A model generated the notes under the pieces. The model was not told the DNA's origin, searched no databases, and saw nothing but the letters and a program-made list of their open reading frames with translations. A stretch of 64,000 nucleotides of DNA, taken from assembly GCA_039619475.1 (NCBI GenBank), contig CM077116.1, positions 36,157,183 through 36,221,182 of the forward strand, given 5' to 3'. The DNA is from Icerya purchasi. Taxonomy: Eukaryota; Arthropoda; Insecta; Hemiptera; Monophlebidae. The translations under genes and the position numbers were made by a program. Below, piece after piece: positions 61,701 to 63,407 of the stretch; position 1 is the stretch's first letter; each line of letters opens with the position of its first letter.

Positions 61701-63377
61701 GATAATTTCCGACTATGATCTTCACCACTGCTTGCTTATATTTTTAATTATTCTTGAATTGTGCGCATTTAATACAGATATTTTTAAACATTTTTCTACA
61801 TATTAACTTTTTATATCGAATTTTTGCAAGTAATTTTATGCTTGATGTAACAGAACACTAAGGTTAATCGTTTTAATTAATAATGCGCTTTTCTGTCCAT
61901 ATGACAAAATGCATACAGTTAAAGATGGTTTCATTTATTGATTATTAATAATAATACAATCGATAATATTACTAATTTATAGTATTTTCGAATGATAAAA
62001 GGTCCAAAATTTAAAGTTAGAAACTCGAATACTACAAACCCAGAGAAATATACGAGGATGCGTATATTTTTAACCTCGTTTAAAATTTTCAACTATAGTA
62101 TTGACGGCGCTAAGGGAGACATAATTTATTTAAAATTGTCGCCATTTTCGAAAATTTCGTTAAGAAAATGAAAATCTTTCAAGCCATATATCGCATGCTT
62201 GGGGGAAAAAAAATTTTTCTAAAAATTTCAAGTCTTCGGCGCTTTTAAGGCCTAATCTTAATGTTGAAAACCCGGATATTCCAAACTAGCGATATGTACG
62301 GGAATGCGCATAGTTTTAACCTTGTTCAAAATTTTTAGCTATAATACTAGTGGTGCCAAAGGGAGGCACATCATTTTTTCGCTTTTTTGAACTTTTCGTA
62401 AACTTTAAAAGTTTCGTTTAGGAAATGAAATGCGGTTTTGTTCCCGACAATTAGCGATCTTTCCAACGATATATCACATGCCCGGAAAAAAAATATTCTT
62501 TTCAAATCTTTCAAGCTTTCGGCGCCCCAAAGGTTTGAATATAAAGTTGGTAAGCTCGACTATGTTTTTCCTATAAAGCGGTAGTTTGCGCATATGTTTT
62601 TGTGATACATTTTGGTTACCCAAACGTTTTTACCCGGGGTATTAGTTACATGAACTTCCTTTTTTTTTTACAGTTTTGGCCTAAAAGTGTGTGGGGAGGG
62701 TTAAGTAACTTTTTGTATTTTATGAAAGGGTTTTGTTTTATATTTTAAATTTAACTTTTAAAGGGTTATCTGGTGATGAGTTATAAATTTTTTAATTAGG
62801 ATTTTTGAGGTCGTTTTGAATTCCATATTATATATTCTTGACGGTAATTTTTTGGTTTTTTGCCGCCAAAGGTAATCGGTCAACTTGAAATTATAAATAT
62901 GATTTTAATGAGAACTTCAAGTGTAATTTGTGATCCAATTTTGAAGTTTATAAGTCAAACTTTCGTGAGTTATTGATTTTTATTTGATATTTTTGTCGTT
63001 TTTATTAAGATTTCGTGCATTATTATGTGTACGGAATCTTAAAAATGTAATTACTAGCTTGATCACTCAGTTGAAGATTTTTACTAATGAATTTTCAGTT
63101 AAAATCTCGCACGATTAACTTTTCCGGACAGATACTAGCCTGCTAAAACTTTTTGCAGTTATCATTAAAGAAAACGAAAAGGTGTCTGTTTCGTTGGTAA
63201 CTTATTTCTAAATAAACTTACTAAGACTGAAGACCCGTTCAGAAATTGTAGCTGGTGATCTGTTGTCATCGATACGATTGCTATGCTCAGATTCAGTCGC
63301 ATGGCGTACATCAAAAACAACGCGATGAAGACGAATAAACATATTACATATCTACGCGGTATAGAAAATAAAAACAT
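6094..63377 (-). CDS. SLC17-type MFS anion/phosphate transporter, 9 coding exons, 457 aa
   Basis: Join on the minus strand: 63377-63222, 36789-36556, 36473-36299, 34138-34008, 30885-30765, 25834-25701, 24422-24280, 6771-6651, 6252-6094. Exon lengths are 156, 234, 175, 131, 121, 134, 143, 121 and 159 nt, total 1374 nt (457 codons plus TAA). Every intron is GT-AG and every phase matches. Residues read in SLC17 order: TM1 with YAMRLNLSIAIVSMT (24-38), TM2 SSFFYGYIVSEIPAGW, MFS loop WLSKRFGG (83-90), TM4 R123..G127..E130GG..P135, then PVWAIFVANAGECWG, LTELPTFFND, ADYLR, VRKLFNS, GVLVGVANTLG, and a cytosolic tail after TM12. Known for the family: 12-TM secondary transporters of organic anions or phosphate, at the plasma membrane or in vesicles. 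The substrate cannot be told here. In insects these genes are often called putative inorganic phosphate cotransporters or sialin-like. Length is normal for the family. A short extra exon in intron 1 is possible but not needed. Confidence 0.93.
6651..6771 (-). CDS. SLC17-type transporter, coding exon 8 (residues 365-405)
   Basis: Acceptor TTTTTTACAG; C completes Tyr365. It encodes ANFLDVAPAYSGVLVGVANT and LGVTISSISPIVVGYIVTDK, the TM11 signature of SLC17 (N..D.aP.....l.G..Nt.......i.p...g). The donor is AAG|GTACTT, phase 0. It is separated from exon 7 by a 17.5-kb intron. Confidence 0.95.
6772..7049. other. Intron 7 start, no feature
   Basis: AT-rich intronic sequence after exon 8 (in plus coordinates). 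Nothing recognised. Confidence 0.4.
7050..7500 (-). mobile_element. Degenerate LINE RNase H fragment
   Basis: The minus-strand reading at 7482-7255 gives YIIFSIRSLISKFS, then IDILWIPSHSGI and LLARFASSNGQFI. This matches the RNase H region of the other LINE copies (IDFLWIPGHSGIDGN..., LLAKAAVSNG). A second frame to 7061 carries a decayed C-terminal portion. Sequence from 7500 to about 8470 is also CT-rich on the minus strand and could be more of it, but I see no decisive motif there. Confidence 0.6.
7500..9280. other. Intron 7, no clear feature
   Basis: No recognisable gene. ORFs at 7475-7870 and 8264-8675 are low-complexity and match no family I know. A minus-strand CT bias suggests very old LINE sequence. 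Confidence 0.35.
9285..10410 (+). mobile_element. Decayed EN-RT LINE 3' half, interrupted by about 570 bp
   Basis: At 9285-9500 the frames read EYVNEVNYLRQ and KNDILNSCIIPSLTYSCQK, equivalent to the 'Y.YLG' and 'L..CVLPVLTYG.QTW' segments C-terminal to RT in endonuclease-RT LINEs. At 10090-10300 the reading resumes with KIESIQNAMSR and WIGHVARLMDDR, the next conserved 'W.GHVARL.D.RW' block. The unrelated block between them, about 9500-10080, is an inserted sequence. Stops are frequent. Confidence 0.5.
10572..10607. repeat. (TA)n microsatellite
   Basis: Alternating TA run with a TATATG variant at the right side. Confidence 0.9.
10840..11070 (-). mobile_element. LINE 5' end fragment (ORF1 start)
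   Basis: The minus strand reads a GT-rich leader then LLATDDYPSTHVN. The nucleotides around it (ACGGACGATTACCCATCAA, with GCA before) recur at 563-588 in the decayed LINE on the plus strand. This marks a shared 5' ORF1 start. A run of A/T at 11030-11042 lies just upstream. Confidence 0.45.
11234..11310. repeat. (TA)n followed by a TACAATATA minisatellite
   Basis: A TA run from about 11234 to 11267 passes into about five tandem TACAATATA units ending near 11310. The ORF across it is repeat translation, not a gene. Confidence 0.9.
11600..12435 (+). mobile_element. Decayed LINE (I/Jockey-like) RNase H to C terminus
   Basis: The plus strand reads KWIPAFAGIRHNEIVDNLC (about 11620-11677), an RNase H 'WIPaH.GI.GNE.aD.la' block with the His changed to Phe. 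It continues with KVGSYPEFKVKKI, REICRVRLRHYRKPFHLARL, and the knuckle CEFCNSTPITIKHLLYECP at 12238-12295. The frame ends at TAA near 12428. This is a different family from the element that starts immediately after it. Confidence 0.55.
12450..13225 (+). mobile_element. LINE copy (R1/I group) with RNase H part, 5'-truncated
   Basis: It reads VSDSLSVLLPFSPSTDAIIL, LWIPGHSGIDGNVAVDLLAK, a 124-codon open tail (12768-13142) with FSHSLLPSSLNRFSL and CDANHVLFEC, and a stop at 13140. The 3' UTR TGCTGGGCTAATGC...TAGCAAACCCA then poly(A) is shared with the copy at 34232. A small frame break separates the RNase H part from the tail. Confidence 0.8.
13226..15700. other. Intron 7, A-rich and AT-rich sequence, no gene
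   Basis: A-rich low-complexity at 13217-13345 and TA-rich sequence around 13360-13400. The rest shows no coding or transposon motif I recognise. Confidence 0.4.
15706..15920. repeat. Dispersed repeat, copy 1
   Basis: ATTAATGACTA.GTCA..., then GCACTACATTTTTTGTC and GAAAACGGTTTTTCTAAAA, are shared with sequences at 59331-59475 (first half) and 61215-61320 (second half). No coding content; likely a non-autonomous transposon or SINE-like repeat of unknown class. Confidence 0.5.
15960..18935 (-). mobile_element. LINE (R1/I group), near-complete RT plus RNase H, broken
   Basis: Minus-strand frames in order from 18920: the end of an endonuclease and linker; RT with GVDGIPILVLKNL, FRPISLASCLRKLFE, FVDATAAFD, SPTLFNIYF and LFFADDILVYY; a thumb with LDRIQNSCLRLCIGAL; RNase H with FTDGSRSASGVG, LAESMAILRA, SDLKSV and IPGHCGIVGNDLADSLA; and the tail CDVNHLLFEC ending near 16051. 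The poly(T) at 15961-15973 is the tail. At least five frame breaks. The endonuclease is cut 5' at 18935, where an (A)n run begins. A 26-bp (A)n at 17220-17245 interrupts the thumb. It is not functional. Confidence 0.85.
19016..19230 (+). mobile_element. Possible short LTR and primer-binding site
   Basis: A block opening TGTTGTATTCCCGAAGG and closing GATTATTACA (about 19016-19197) contains an AATAAA at about 19072. It is followed at 19209 by TGGTGTCAACCGGGC, which starts with TGG as LTR-retrotransposon primer-binding sites do. No partner LTR and no gag/pol reading was found, so this is tentative. Confidence 0.3.
19422..19451. repeat. (TA)n microsatellite
   Basis: Uninterrupted alternating TA run just before a short ORF (19457-19699) that resembles no known family. 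Confidence 0.9.
19452..24279. other. Intron 7, left of exon 7, no recognised gene
   Basis: It contains (TTA)n at 20208-20235, a TTTTA/TTTCA repeat at 21966-22031, (TTC)n at 22231-22257 and (A)n at 24249-24269. ORFs at 19457-20033, 20355-20870 and 23705-23887 show no known motif. About 19480-20060 and 23420-23620 are richer in G+C than the surroundings. Confidence 0.4.
24280..24422 (-). CDS. SLC17-type transporter, coding exon 7 (residues 318-365)
   Basis: Acceptor ATTTCAG then GTA. It encodes VRKLFNSICHFGQALCMGLL, TM9-TM10, and GCFVMGGY. It ends with two bases of Tyr365 at TA|GTAAGT. The (A)n run at 24249-24269 lies just inside intron 7. Confidence 0.95.
24423..25700. other. Intron 6, no feature seen
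   Basis: 1278 bp, AT-rich. Small ORFs only, without recognised motifs. Confidence 0.5.
25701..25834 (-). CDS. SLC17-type transporter, coding exon 6 (residues 273-317)
   Basis: Acceptor TTGTGGCAG; AT completes Asp273. It encodes VYKFNVSDAGMLLSIPYVVY (TM8), AVGSPLTGIFADYLR and KKRISTTF, matching the family's 'P.G..ADyl....ls.T..RK' loop. The donor is TTT|GTACGT, phase 0. Confidence 0.94.
25835..26937. other. Intron 5, distal part, no feature seen
   Basis: AT-rich unique-looking sequence; nothing recognised before the (TA)n at 26938. Confidence 0.4.
26970..27357 (+). mobile_element. tRNA-derived SINE, copy 1
   Basis: It begins GTCGTCGTGATGGCCTAGTG with a pol III A-box-like TGGCCTAGTGG (26980-26990) and a B-box-like GGTTTCGATTCC (27008-27019), spaced and ordered as in tRNA genes. 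A non-tRNA body of about 310 bp follows. It aligns along its whole length with 29411-29812 (reverse strand), and its 3' part aligns with 39850-39975. A (TA)n precedes it and a TA-rich tail follows. The embedded ORF 27137-27349 is not a gene. Confidence 0.75.
27376..28722. mobile_element. Tc1/mariner element, DD41D (rosa-like), with terminal inverted repeats
   Basis: The terminal repeats are about 40 bp with few mismatches: left TAGGGTGGGCCAAAAGAATA, right (reverse complement) CAGGGTGGGCTAAAAGAACA. A TA follows the right end at 28723; the left flank is ATATAT. It carries one open transposase frame (27510-28613). It inserted in TA-rich sequence directly behind SINE copy 1. Confidence 0.88.
27510..28613 (+). 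CDS. Mariner transposase, 367 aa, apparently intact
   Basis: Cuts and pastes its own element by binding the terminal repeats and acting through three acidic residues. Seen here: an N-terminal helix-turn-helix region with KQRSFVVEYFVKNGESVITV, a second DNA-binding region about 70-125, then catalytic D163 in FFSDEAHFDLNG, D257 in TWFQQDGATPHIRN, and D299 in WPPRSPDLTPTDFYLWGYLK. The spacing between D257 and D299 is 41 residues, so DD41D, a class known from the rosa group. VWCAVS lies between. No stop or frameshift. The ATG at 27510 is followed at once by a second ATG. Activity is unproven. Confidence 0.9.
   Translation: MMSWTRKQRSFVVEYFVKNGESVITVQRAFKKQFDLKRHDNPPADRKSILKWVKNFREYGSVVAVNHQGRRRSSRTPTNIEKVRVALSRSPRRSVRRQVSALKIPRTSLRRIIRNDLNMHPYKIQLTQELIPTDKPRRLEFCNKFLDMLEEEDVDLDYVFFSDEAHFDLNGNVNKQNMRYYATENPRIVHPVPLHSPRITVWCAVSAKAIIGPYFFEEDGANVTVNGDRYIQMLNEFFLPELRRKRIALSKTWFQQDGATPHIRNDVLRLLREKFQDRLISRNCELFWPPRSPDLTPTDFYLWGYLKSKVYEGKPATTDEMKLAIQKEIAAIKKPTLKKVMHNFEERLQQCKNQNDDYSYEVLFNSV
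28737..29370 (-). mobile_element. Deleted mariner with long terminal repeats and an HTH-only ORF
   Basis: 634 bp flanked by TA (28735-28736, 29371-29372). The ends are inverted repeats of 75 bp or more: CACGTGGTGTATCCAGGAAG against CACATGGTGTGTCCAGAAAG, continuing to TCGAACCGG.TTGGTTAG. The minus-strand ORF 29209-28757 encodes only the N-terminal DNA-binding part: WAIKFCTKLDKKAVETYTML, WVKKFKDGQEGVDDSLRSGR, PTTSRNEENVNRVRELL, and a second HTH to DLHMRK. The catalytic half is missing, so it can move only with help. Confidence 0.85.
28757..29209 (-). pseudogene. Truncated mariner transposase, DNA-binding domain only (150 codons)
   Basis: Open frame from a Met at 29209 (inside the terminal repeat region) to 28757. 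It keeps the paired helix-turn-helix and the linker GRPTTSRNEENV typical of mariner transposases. The DDE catalytic domain is deleted and the last about 25 residues read into the terminal repeat. If translated it could bind terminal repeats without cutting, but no expression evidence is visible. Confidence 0.8.
29371..29410. repeat. (TA)n microsatellite
   Basis: TA run between the deleted mariner and the 3' end of SINE copy 2; probably the SINE tail. Confidence 0.85.
29411..29812 (-). mobile_element. tRNA-derived SINE, copy 2 (full length)
   Basis: On the minus strand it starts GTCGTCGCGGTGGCCTATTG, has a B-box-like GGTTCGATCTC, then the sequence shared with copy 1 (GACAGAATATGCGCGCTA, TGCATTTGTA, TGTCGGCAAC, CTCAATTG) and ends CGAGGGAGAATA beside (TA)n. 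Orientation is opposite to copy 1, so the two are tail to tail. Confidence 0.75.
29813..30764. other. Intron 5, proximal part, no feature seen
   Basis: AT-rich intronic sequence between SINE copy 2 and exon 5; nothing recognised. Confidence 0.4.
30765..30885 (-). CDS. SLC17-type transporter, coding exon 5 (residues 233-273)
   Basis: Acceptor ATTATTTAG then GAA. It encodes EKCPWKKIFTSAPVWAIFVA and NAGECWGCFTMLTELPTFFN, the family signature around TM7 (PW.......PVWA, ELPT). It ends in phase 1 at AACG|GTAAGT. Confidence 0.95.
30964..30993. repeat. (AAAT)n microsatellite
   Basis: About seven AAAT units in intron 4. Confidence 0.9.
31000..32020. other. Intron 4, no gene apart from a tRNA-like relic
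   Basis: AT-rich; small ORFs only. Confidence 0.4.
31448..31530 (+). repeat. tRNA-like relic (possible old SINE head)
   Basis: GTGGTGTAATGATAAAAG resembles an A box and GGATTTGAATTCCCC a B box, about 50 nt apart. No acceptor stem pairs convincingly, so it is not a tRNA gene. Confidence 0.25.
32020..33298 (-). mobile_element. 5'-truncated EN-RT LINE (RTE-like) with open 408-codon RT frame
   Basis: The frame 33280-32054 has no stop. RT motifs: REQFGFRNGLGTREAL, VDFERAFDNVKH, GVRQGCILSPTLFNLYSE, IRYADDTVLIAD, KINKKKTKIM and FKYLGCNLS. The C-terminal region follows: MEAWTVNKSIEKKLAGFEMW, YRRMLKISWIDKIRNQEIL, RRKIAYLGHIVRNQ and WMEDAREWTG. The endonuclease is missing, so it cannot retrotranspose by itself. 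The 3' tail ends in an AAG-repeat-like ACCAACAAGAAGAAGAAG. It lies in intron 4 in the gene's sense direction. Confidence 0.88.
33299..34007. other. Intron 4, next to exon 4, no feature
   Basis: AT-rich with an A/C-rich simple stretch at 33720-33760. Confidence 0.4.
34008..34138 (-). CDS. SLC17-type transporter, coding exon 4 (residues 189-232)
   Basis: Acceptor TTTTTAG; the first two bases complete Gly189. It encodes VAGFIWLALWFKEGNNDP (TM6 end) and a polar central loop ending EKYEKK. The donor AAG|GTTATT is weak (no purine at +3) but gives phase 0 and joins cleanly to exon 5 (EKCPWKKIF). The following in-frame codons run to a stop in the intron. Confidence 0.88.
34232..34775 (+). mobile_element. 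LINE 3' end, near-identical to 12.7-13.2 kb copy
   Basis: From ATTCTTCTTCCAACTAAATC it follows the 12.69-13.22 kb copy almost base for base through the stop (TAA about 34692) and the same 3' UTR and poly(A). Differences include a deletion of about 20 bp near 34418 (which shifts the frame) and an extra GGT near 34487. It is 5'-truncated and lies in intron 3, antisense to the gene. Confidence 0.85.
34871..35345 (-). mobile_element. LINE 3' end, same subfamily as 5.1-5.9 kb
   Basis: Poly(T) 34872-34898, then a minus-strand frame with IQPTPPLFPWFVDFPNMRRS, LNHSLLPASLFRFSI and CDANHIFLECPSISSERA. It ends in a C terminus nearly equal to that of the 5156-5911 frame. Confidence 0.8.
35438..35524 (+). 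repeat. tRNA-like sequence (SINE head or degraded tRNA)
   Basis: A clear B box GGTTCAAATCC (35505-35515) and a 3' CTGCCGCA that pairs over 6 of 7 bases with TCGGCAG at 35439-35445, giving a Ser/Leu-like length. D and T arms do not fold well, so a functional tRNA is unlikely. Confidence 0.3.
35690..36288 (-). mobile_element. Decayed LINE RT fragment directly beside exon 3
   Basis: The minus strand reads LLFADDILLYI at about 36270-36235 (RT catalytic FADD box), then a decayed stretch matching ELNTSL, INISLNNIPIPFSSVPL and the thumb region (LIRVRNSRLRF...) of the 16-18.9 kb LINE. Stops and shifts are frequent. With the 3' piece at 34871-35345 it may be one element that lost its middle. It stops about 10 bp from the exon 3 donor. 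Confidence 0.65.
36299..36473 (-). CDS. SLC17-type transporter, coding exon 3 (residues 131-189)
   Basis: Lies only 82 bp after exon 2, with acceptor CATAG before GGA. It encodes GGMYPCAFTIFSRWAPSEEK, TM5 with GAFVATAVCMTAYGVLA, and FGWRILFYIPG. It ends in phase 1 at CCAG|GTAAAA. Reading on past the donor gives intron codons, so a simple ORF call would overrun into intron 3. A LINE RT fragment begins about 10 bp beyond the donor. Confidence 0.94.
36556..36789 (-). CDS. SLC17-type transporter, coding exon 2 (residues 53-130)
   Basis: Acceptor TTTATCAG precedes codon V53. The exon reads VREFNWDSKQKGYLLSSFFY onward, covering TM2, the WLSKRFGG loop, TM3 and TM4. It ends at GAG|GTAACT, phase 0. 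R123 in TM4 lies in the RxxxGxxEGG motif typical of the family. The FNWDSKQKG stretch just before TM2 matches the family's usual 'FxW' entry to TM2, which supports direct joining to exon 1. Confidence 0.94.
36790..37860. other. Intron 1, next to exon 2, no gene
   Basis: (A)n at 36911-36935; otherwise AT-rich, nothing recognised. Confidence 0.4.
37863..38153. mobile_element. Possible hAT-like MITE
   Basis: Left end AGGGCGTCGCCAGC and right end (reverse complement) GAGCGTCGCAGGAG look like imperfect terminal repeats. A perfect 16-bp palindrome GGGGGCAGCTGCCCCC lies at 38118-38133, near the right end. No ORF. A target duplication could not be assigned. Confidence 0.4.
38300..39762 (+). mobile_element. 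LINE copy (R1/I group) with near-complete RNase H
   Basis: It starts in the thumb (LDAIQNSCLRLCIGALRSSP). The long frame 38528-39394 then carries the RNase H acidic residues in order: D in IFSDGSKSNGGVGGA, E in FSAESISILRA, D in IVSDSKGVLQ and D in IEGNDAADSLARS. A frame break near 39370 leads to the tail INHSLLPSSRFRFSLALS and CESNHILFEC, stop at about 39685, then a GTTGGGTC..GCGCGCCCA hairpin and poly(A). Confidence 0.85.
39850..39975 (+). mobile_element. SINE 3' fragment, copy 3
   Basis: GGTCAGCAGCATGGAAGCTA to TGAGGGAGAATA aligns with the 3' 125 bp of SINE copies 1 and 2 (shared GAATTAGAAGATAATCTCAT and CATACTCG). The tRNA-like head is absent. Confidence 0.65.
40500..41160 (+). pseudogene. 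piggyBac transposase, N-terminal and central part, broken
   Basis: The plus-strand frame reads RFDNQSN, ARPHKAALIQVIWEHAQ, LTIDEQLLSFRGKTKF (first catalytic Asp), HIPPKPAKYGIKAW, YTGKTGNVREINQGKRVMKD and MDNFFTSLPLAEHLI (second Asp). In-frame stops follow GIKAW and others. The order and spacing match piggyBac-family transposases. Non-functional. Confidence 0.75.
41176..41565 (-). mobile_element. LINE 3' fragment inserted in the piggyBac transposase
   Basis: Poly(T) 41176-41191, hairpin TGGGCGCGCCAGCGGCATTG, then minus-strand readings LLPSSRFRFALSPSPD and CDANHIFFECP. The 3' UTR closely matches the piece at 49755-49868. It sits between the second and third Asp motifs of piggyBac. Confidence 0.75.
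41586..41939 (+). pseudogene. piggyBac transposase, C-terminal part
   Basis: ILFYNKYKAEVDTMDQMVGR and YTCHRRTNRWPL are the third-Asp region of piggyBac transposases (VDTMDQM). Then comes a hydrophobic stretch and a basic tail to TGA. It continues the broken transposase from before the LINE insertion. Confidence 0.8.
42218..42297. repeat. Near-perfect palindrome, 37-bp arms
   Basis: CGACAATGA..ATTTTTTACACTTAATTAAACAATT and its inverse are separated by a 6-bp loop (ATACAG). Only two or three mismatches. It lies between the piggyBac ORF end and right terminus. Confidence 0.9.
42437..43930. other. Intron 1, no feature seen
   Basis: AT-rich; short ORFs (42308-42496, 43015-43212) have no recognised motif. 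Confidence 0.4.
43940..44281. mobile_element. hAT-like MITE with palindromic ATTCGAATGA body
   Basis: An 8-bp target duplication GGTTCGAC flanks it exactly (43932-43939 and 44282-44289). The ends are TAGTGATG at left and CATCACTA-type (GATCACTA) at right, with CATTTCGAA inside both. Inside are many copies of ATTCGAATGA and close variants. 342 bp, no real ORF. An 8-bp duplication and TAGTGATG-type ends fit the hAT superfamily. Confidence 0.75.
44290..45460. other. Intron 1, no feature seen
   Basis: AT-rich; nothing recognised. Confidence 0.4.
45470..45850 (-). pseudogene. hAT transposase C-terminal (dimerisation) fragment
   Basis: The minus strand reads FPLITKLFIVLA, then after a frame shift LPVSTVTTDRCFSTLKRLKT, RTDDERVTGL and, in a third frame, YERHRELAVKLDCEEIVNNL. 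This is the hATC block found in hAT and '52 kDa repressor'-like proteins. At least two frame shifts; no upstream catalytic part seen. Confidence 0.65.
45936..46169. mobile_element. Foldback MITE, 234 bp, TA target duplication
   Basis: The ends CAGGGTGCAGCAGCATAACT and (reverse complement) TAGGGTGCGGCAGCATAACT continue into arms of about 90 bp that run to ...CAGAAAATCGAAAT. TA occurs on both sides (45934-45935, 46170-46171). Tc1/mariner-type non-autonomous element. Confidence 0.85.
46170..46960. other. Intron 1, no feature seen
   Basis: AT-rich; nothing recognised. Confidence 0.4.
46980..49720 (+). mobile_element. Decayed LINE (I/Jockey-like), RT to C terminus
   Basis: Frames read LAWKDYCNMINTNL, SSAGANGIH (about 47280), LKPGKNKSDHNSYGPI (about 47435), IQYAEITW (YADD-equivalent, altered, about 47910), INTEKTQIV and the 126-codon frame 48119-48499 (NSTEYLGVKLNSKLSWKDEL, ARIEYAAPLL-like, APAHVVNAECAKPP). 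RNase H remnants follow (RIPAHCGIQGNEI, about 49095-49135), then CNSCRTEGGTIDHFIWQC at 49438-49491. It is A-rich at 49690. Many stops. Confidence 0.75.
49755..49868 (+). mobile_element. LINE extreme 3' end with hairpin and poly(A)
   Basis: GCGTCCATTTCGGACCGCCT through TGTTGGGTTAATGC and GGCGTGCCCACA to poly(A). It matches the 3' UTR of the 41176-41565 copy almost throughout. Only about 100 bp of the element were copied. Confidence 0.75.
49885..50400 (-). pseudogene. Unidentified broken protein-coding fragment
   Basis: Two minus-strand frames, 50372-50058 and 50070-49885, join by one frame shift near 50125. Together they give about 160 residues: FVSDKSSLFRVETEYV, YENLYGLFTSYPEVAERSFS, NNFLKDVNENVKKYLEL, then CDPVFTNPYNAVVVFCLPLL, DYYALRTKKASLYRI and SFVSVDDYKLFSSKTF to a stop. 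It has non-repetitive, protein-like composition unlike the AT-rich surroundings. I do not recognise the family. It could be a processed host-gene copy or part of an unknown element. Confidence 0.4.
50745..50992. repeat. Long inverted repeat, about 105-bp arms (foldback element)
   Basis: ATGTAATCTAAAGCGTTCCT and ...CTATTAAAGTTTTTATTTC recur inverted at 50900-50965 with only scattered mismatches, up to a loop of about 20 bp near 50872. Arms extend less perfectly outward to about 50745 and 50992. No ORF or target duplication assigned. Confidence 0.85.
50993..52190. other. Intron 1, no feature seen
   Basis: No recognised gene; ORFs at 51176-51391 and 51959-52177 match nothing known to me. Confidence 0.4.
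52195..52310 (+). mobile_element. Short LINE relic (C-terminal region)
   Basis: It reads TICRLCFNHSLLPASLFRFS, the conserved block before the knuckle in the R1/I-group copies of this window, then decays. Confidence 0.55.
52383..53290 (+). mobile_element. Decayed EN-RT LINE (RTE-like) fragment
   Basis: It reads EKEITDKIRCADDTQ (YADD box as CADD, with a shift), then LQMLLNQTSKVVKEYDLSNH, SKTKFIIVNRERINKQ and, after a (TA)n at 52755-52785, VRRYRCALKIPWNGKTRNTE and RELLKTIKRKKMEYL. This is the same C-terminal order as in the 32-33.3 kb element. Confidence 0.6.
53880..55905 (+). mobile_element. EN-RT LINE (RTE-like), RT region broken
   Basis: Linker IMWSAWKYKVITAARDAIP (about 53955), then RT: SETQYGFVLKRGTRDAIALL (54718-54780), CSIDYEKSFDGVKRETLI, RGVRQGCPLSPRLFNIYADE-type reading in shifted frames (about 54995-55060), SYADDKVVIA (about 55125), KINAKKTKIMKFS and VTEFRYLDALIS. 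The tail reads CETWTMNADIERRLNAFEMW, CYRRLLKIPWTD and RKLKYIAHKIRED. It ends in a GAC-rich simple tail (55890-55905). Several shifts and stops. Confidence 0.75.
55906..59330. other. Intron 1, no recognised gene
   Basis: A-rich low-complexity at 56225-56255 and (C)n at 57199-57213. The ORF 57813-58058 and its surroundings show no known motif in either strand. Confidence 0.35.
59331..59475. repeat. Dispersed repeat, copy 2 (first half)
   Basis: Matches 15706-15820: ATTAATGACTA, then GGTGCATTACATTTTTTGTC, TATGTAAGATA and TTGTACAA. Confidence 0.5.
59780..60880 (+). mobile_element. Deleted mariner interrupted by a second element
   Basis: The terminal repeats are GATCAATAAGTAAGTTACAC (59780-59799) and its inverse near 60850-60880. 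N-terminal transposase remnants lie before and after an insert: RRNVVRSFCGQ and, after it, FTEGRDYVEDKARSGRPSTS, TDANVKRVETF. Next comes the extreme C terminus FVMNWLAKVGRTFFKQGIEK and LVPRYECLN in another frame. The catalytic domain is deleted. Confidence 0.65.
60114..60472. mobile_element. hAT-like non-autonomous element nested in the mariner
   Basis: The ends GGCGCACTCA and TGAGTGCGCC are inverted repeats, with G/C-rich subterminal sequence at the right end (CCCCGCGGCACCCCCC). Mariner sequence lies on both sides, with AATGGTG.CCCG present before and after. No ORF inside. Confidence 0.5.
61215..61320. repeat. Dispersed repeat, second half
   Basis: GAAGAATGACATAGTCGATT, GAAAACGACTTTTCTAAAA and TTTGAAAGAAAAA match 15847-15905 in the copy at 15.7 kb. 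Confidence 0.45.
61337..61420. repeat. TATATG/TAGATG simple repeat
   Basis: Degenerate TATATG, TATG, TAGATG units. Confidence 0.85.
61421..61985. other. Intron 1, no feature seen
   Basis: AT-rich; nothing recognised. Confidence 0.4.
61990..62545. repeat. Diverged tandem duplication, unit about 270 bp
   Basis: Unit 1 (about 61995-62260) and unit 2 (about 62261-62545) share, in order, TTTTAACCT.GTT.AAAATTTT, AGCTATA.TA-type and AAGGGAG blocks, GAAATGAAA-type sequence, CATATATCGCATGC / GATATATCACATGC, and TTCGGCGC ends. Satellite-like, non-coding. Confidence 0.65.
62546..63221. other. Intron 1, next to exon 1, no feature
   Basis: AT-rich; nothing beyond the exon 1 donor. Confidence 0.4.
63222..63377 (-). 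CDS. SLC17-type transporter, coding exon 1 (residues 1-52)
   Basis: Starts at ATG (63377-63375). An in-frame TAA lies 12 nt upstream, which fixes this as the first usable Met. It encodes a short cytosolic N terminus with IPRRY, then TM1 with the conserved YAMRLNLS motif. It ends in phase 0 at a perfect donor, GTAAGT (63221-63216). A good pyrimidine tract followed by AG, ending at 63408, suggests that 5' UTR joins here from an exon beyond or upstream in the window. Confidence 0.92.
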
Positions 63378-63407
63378 ATTCGAGTTTTAGTGGTAAGCAG
63401 AATTTGA

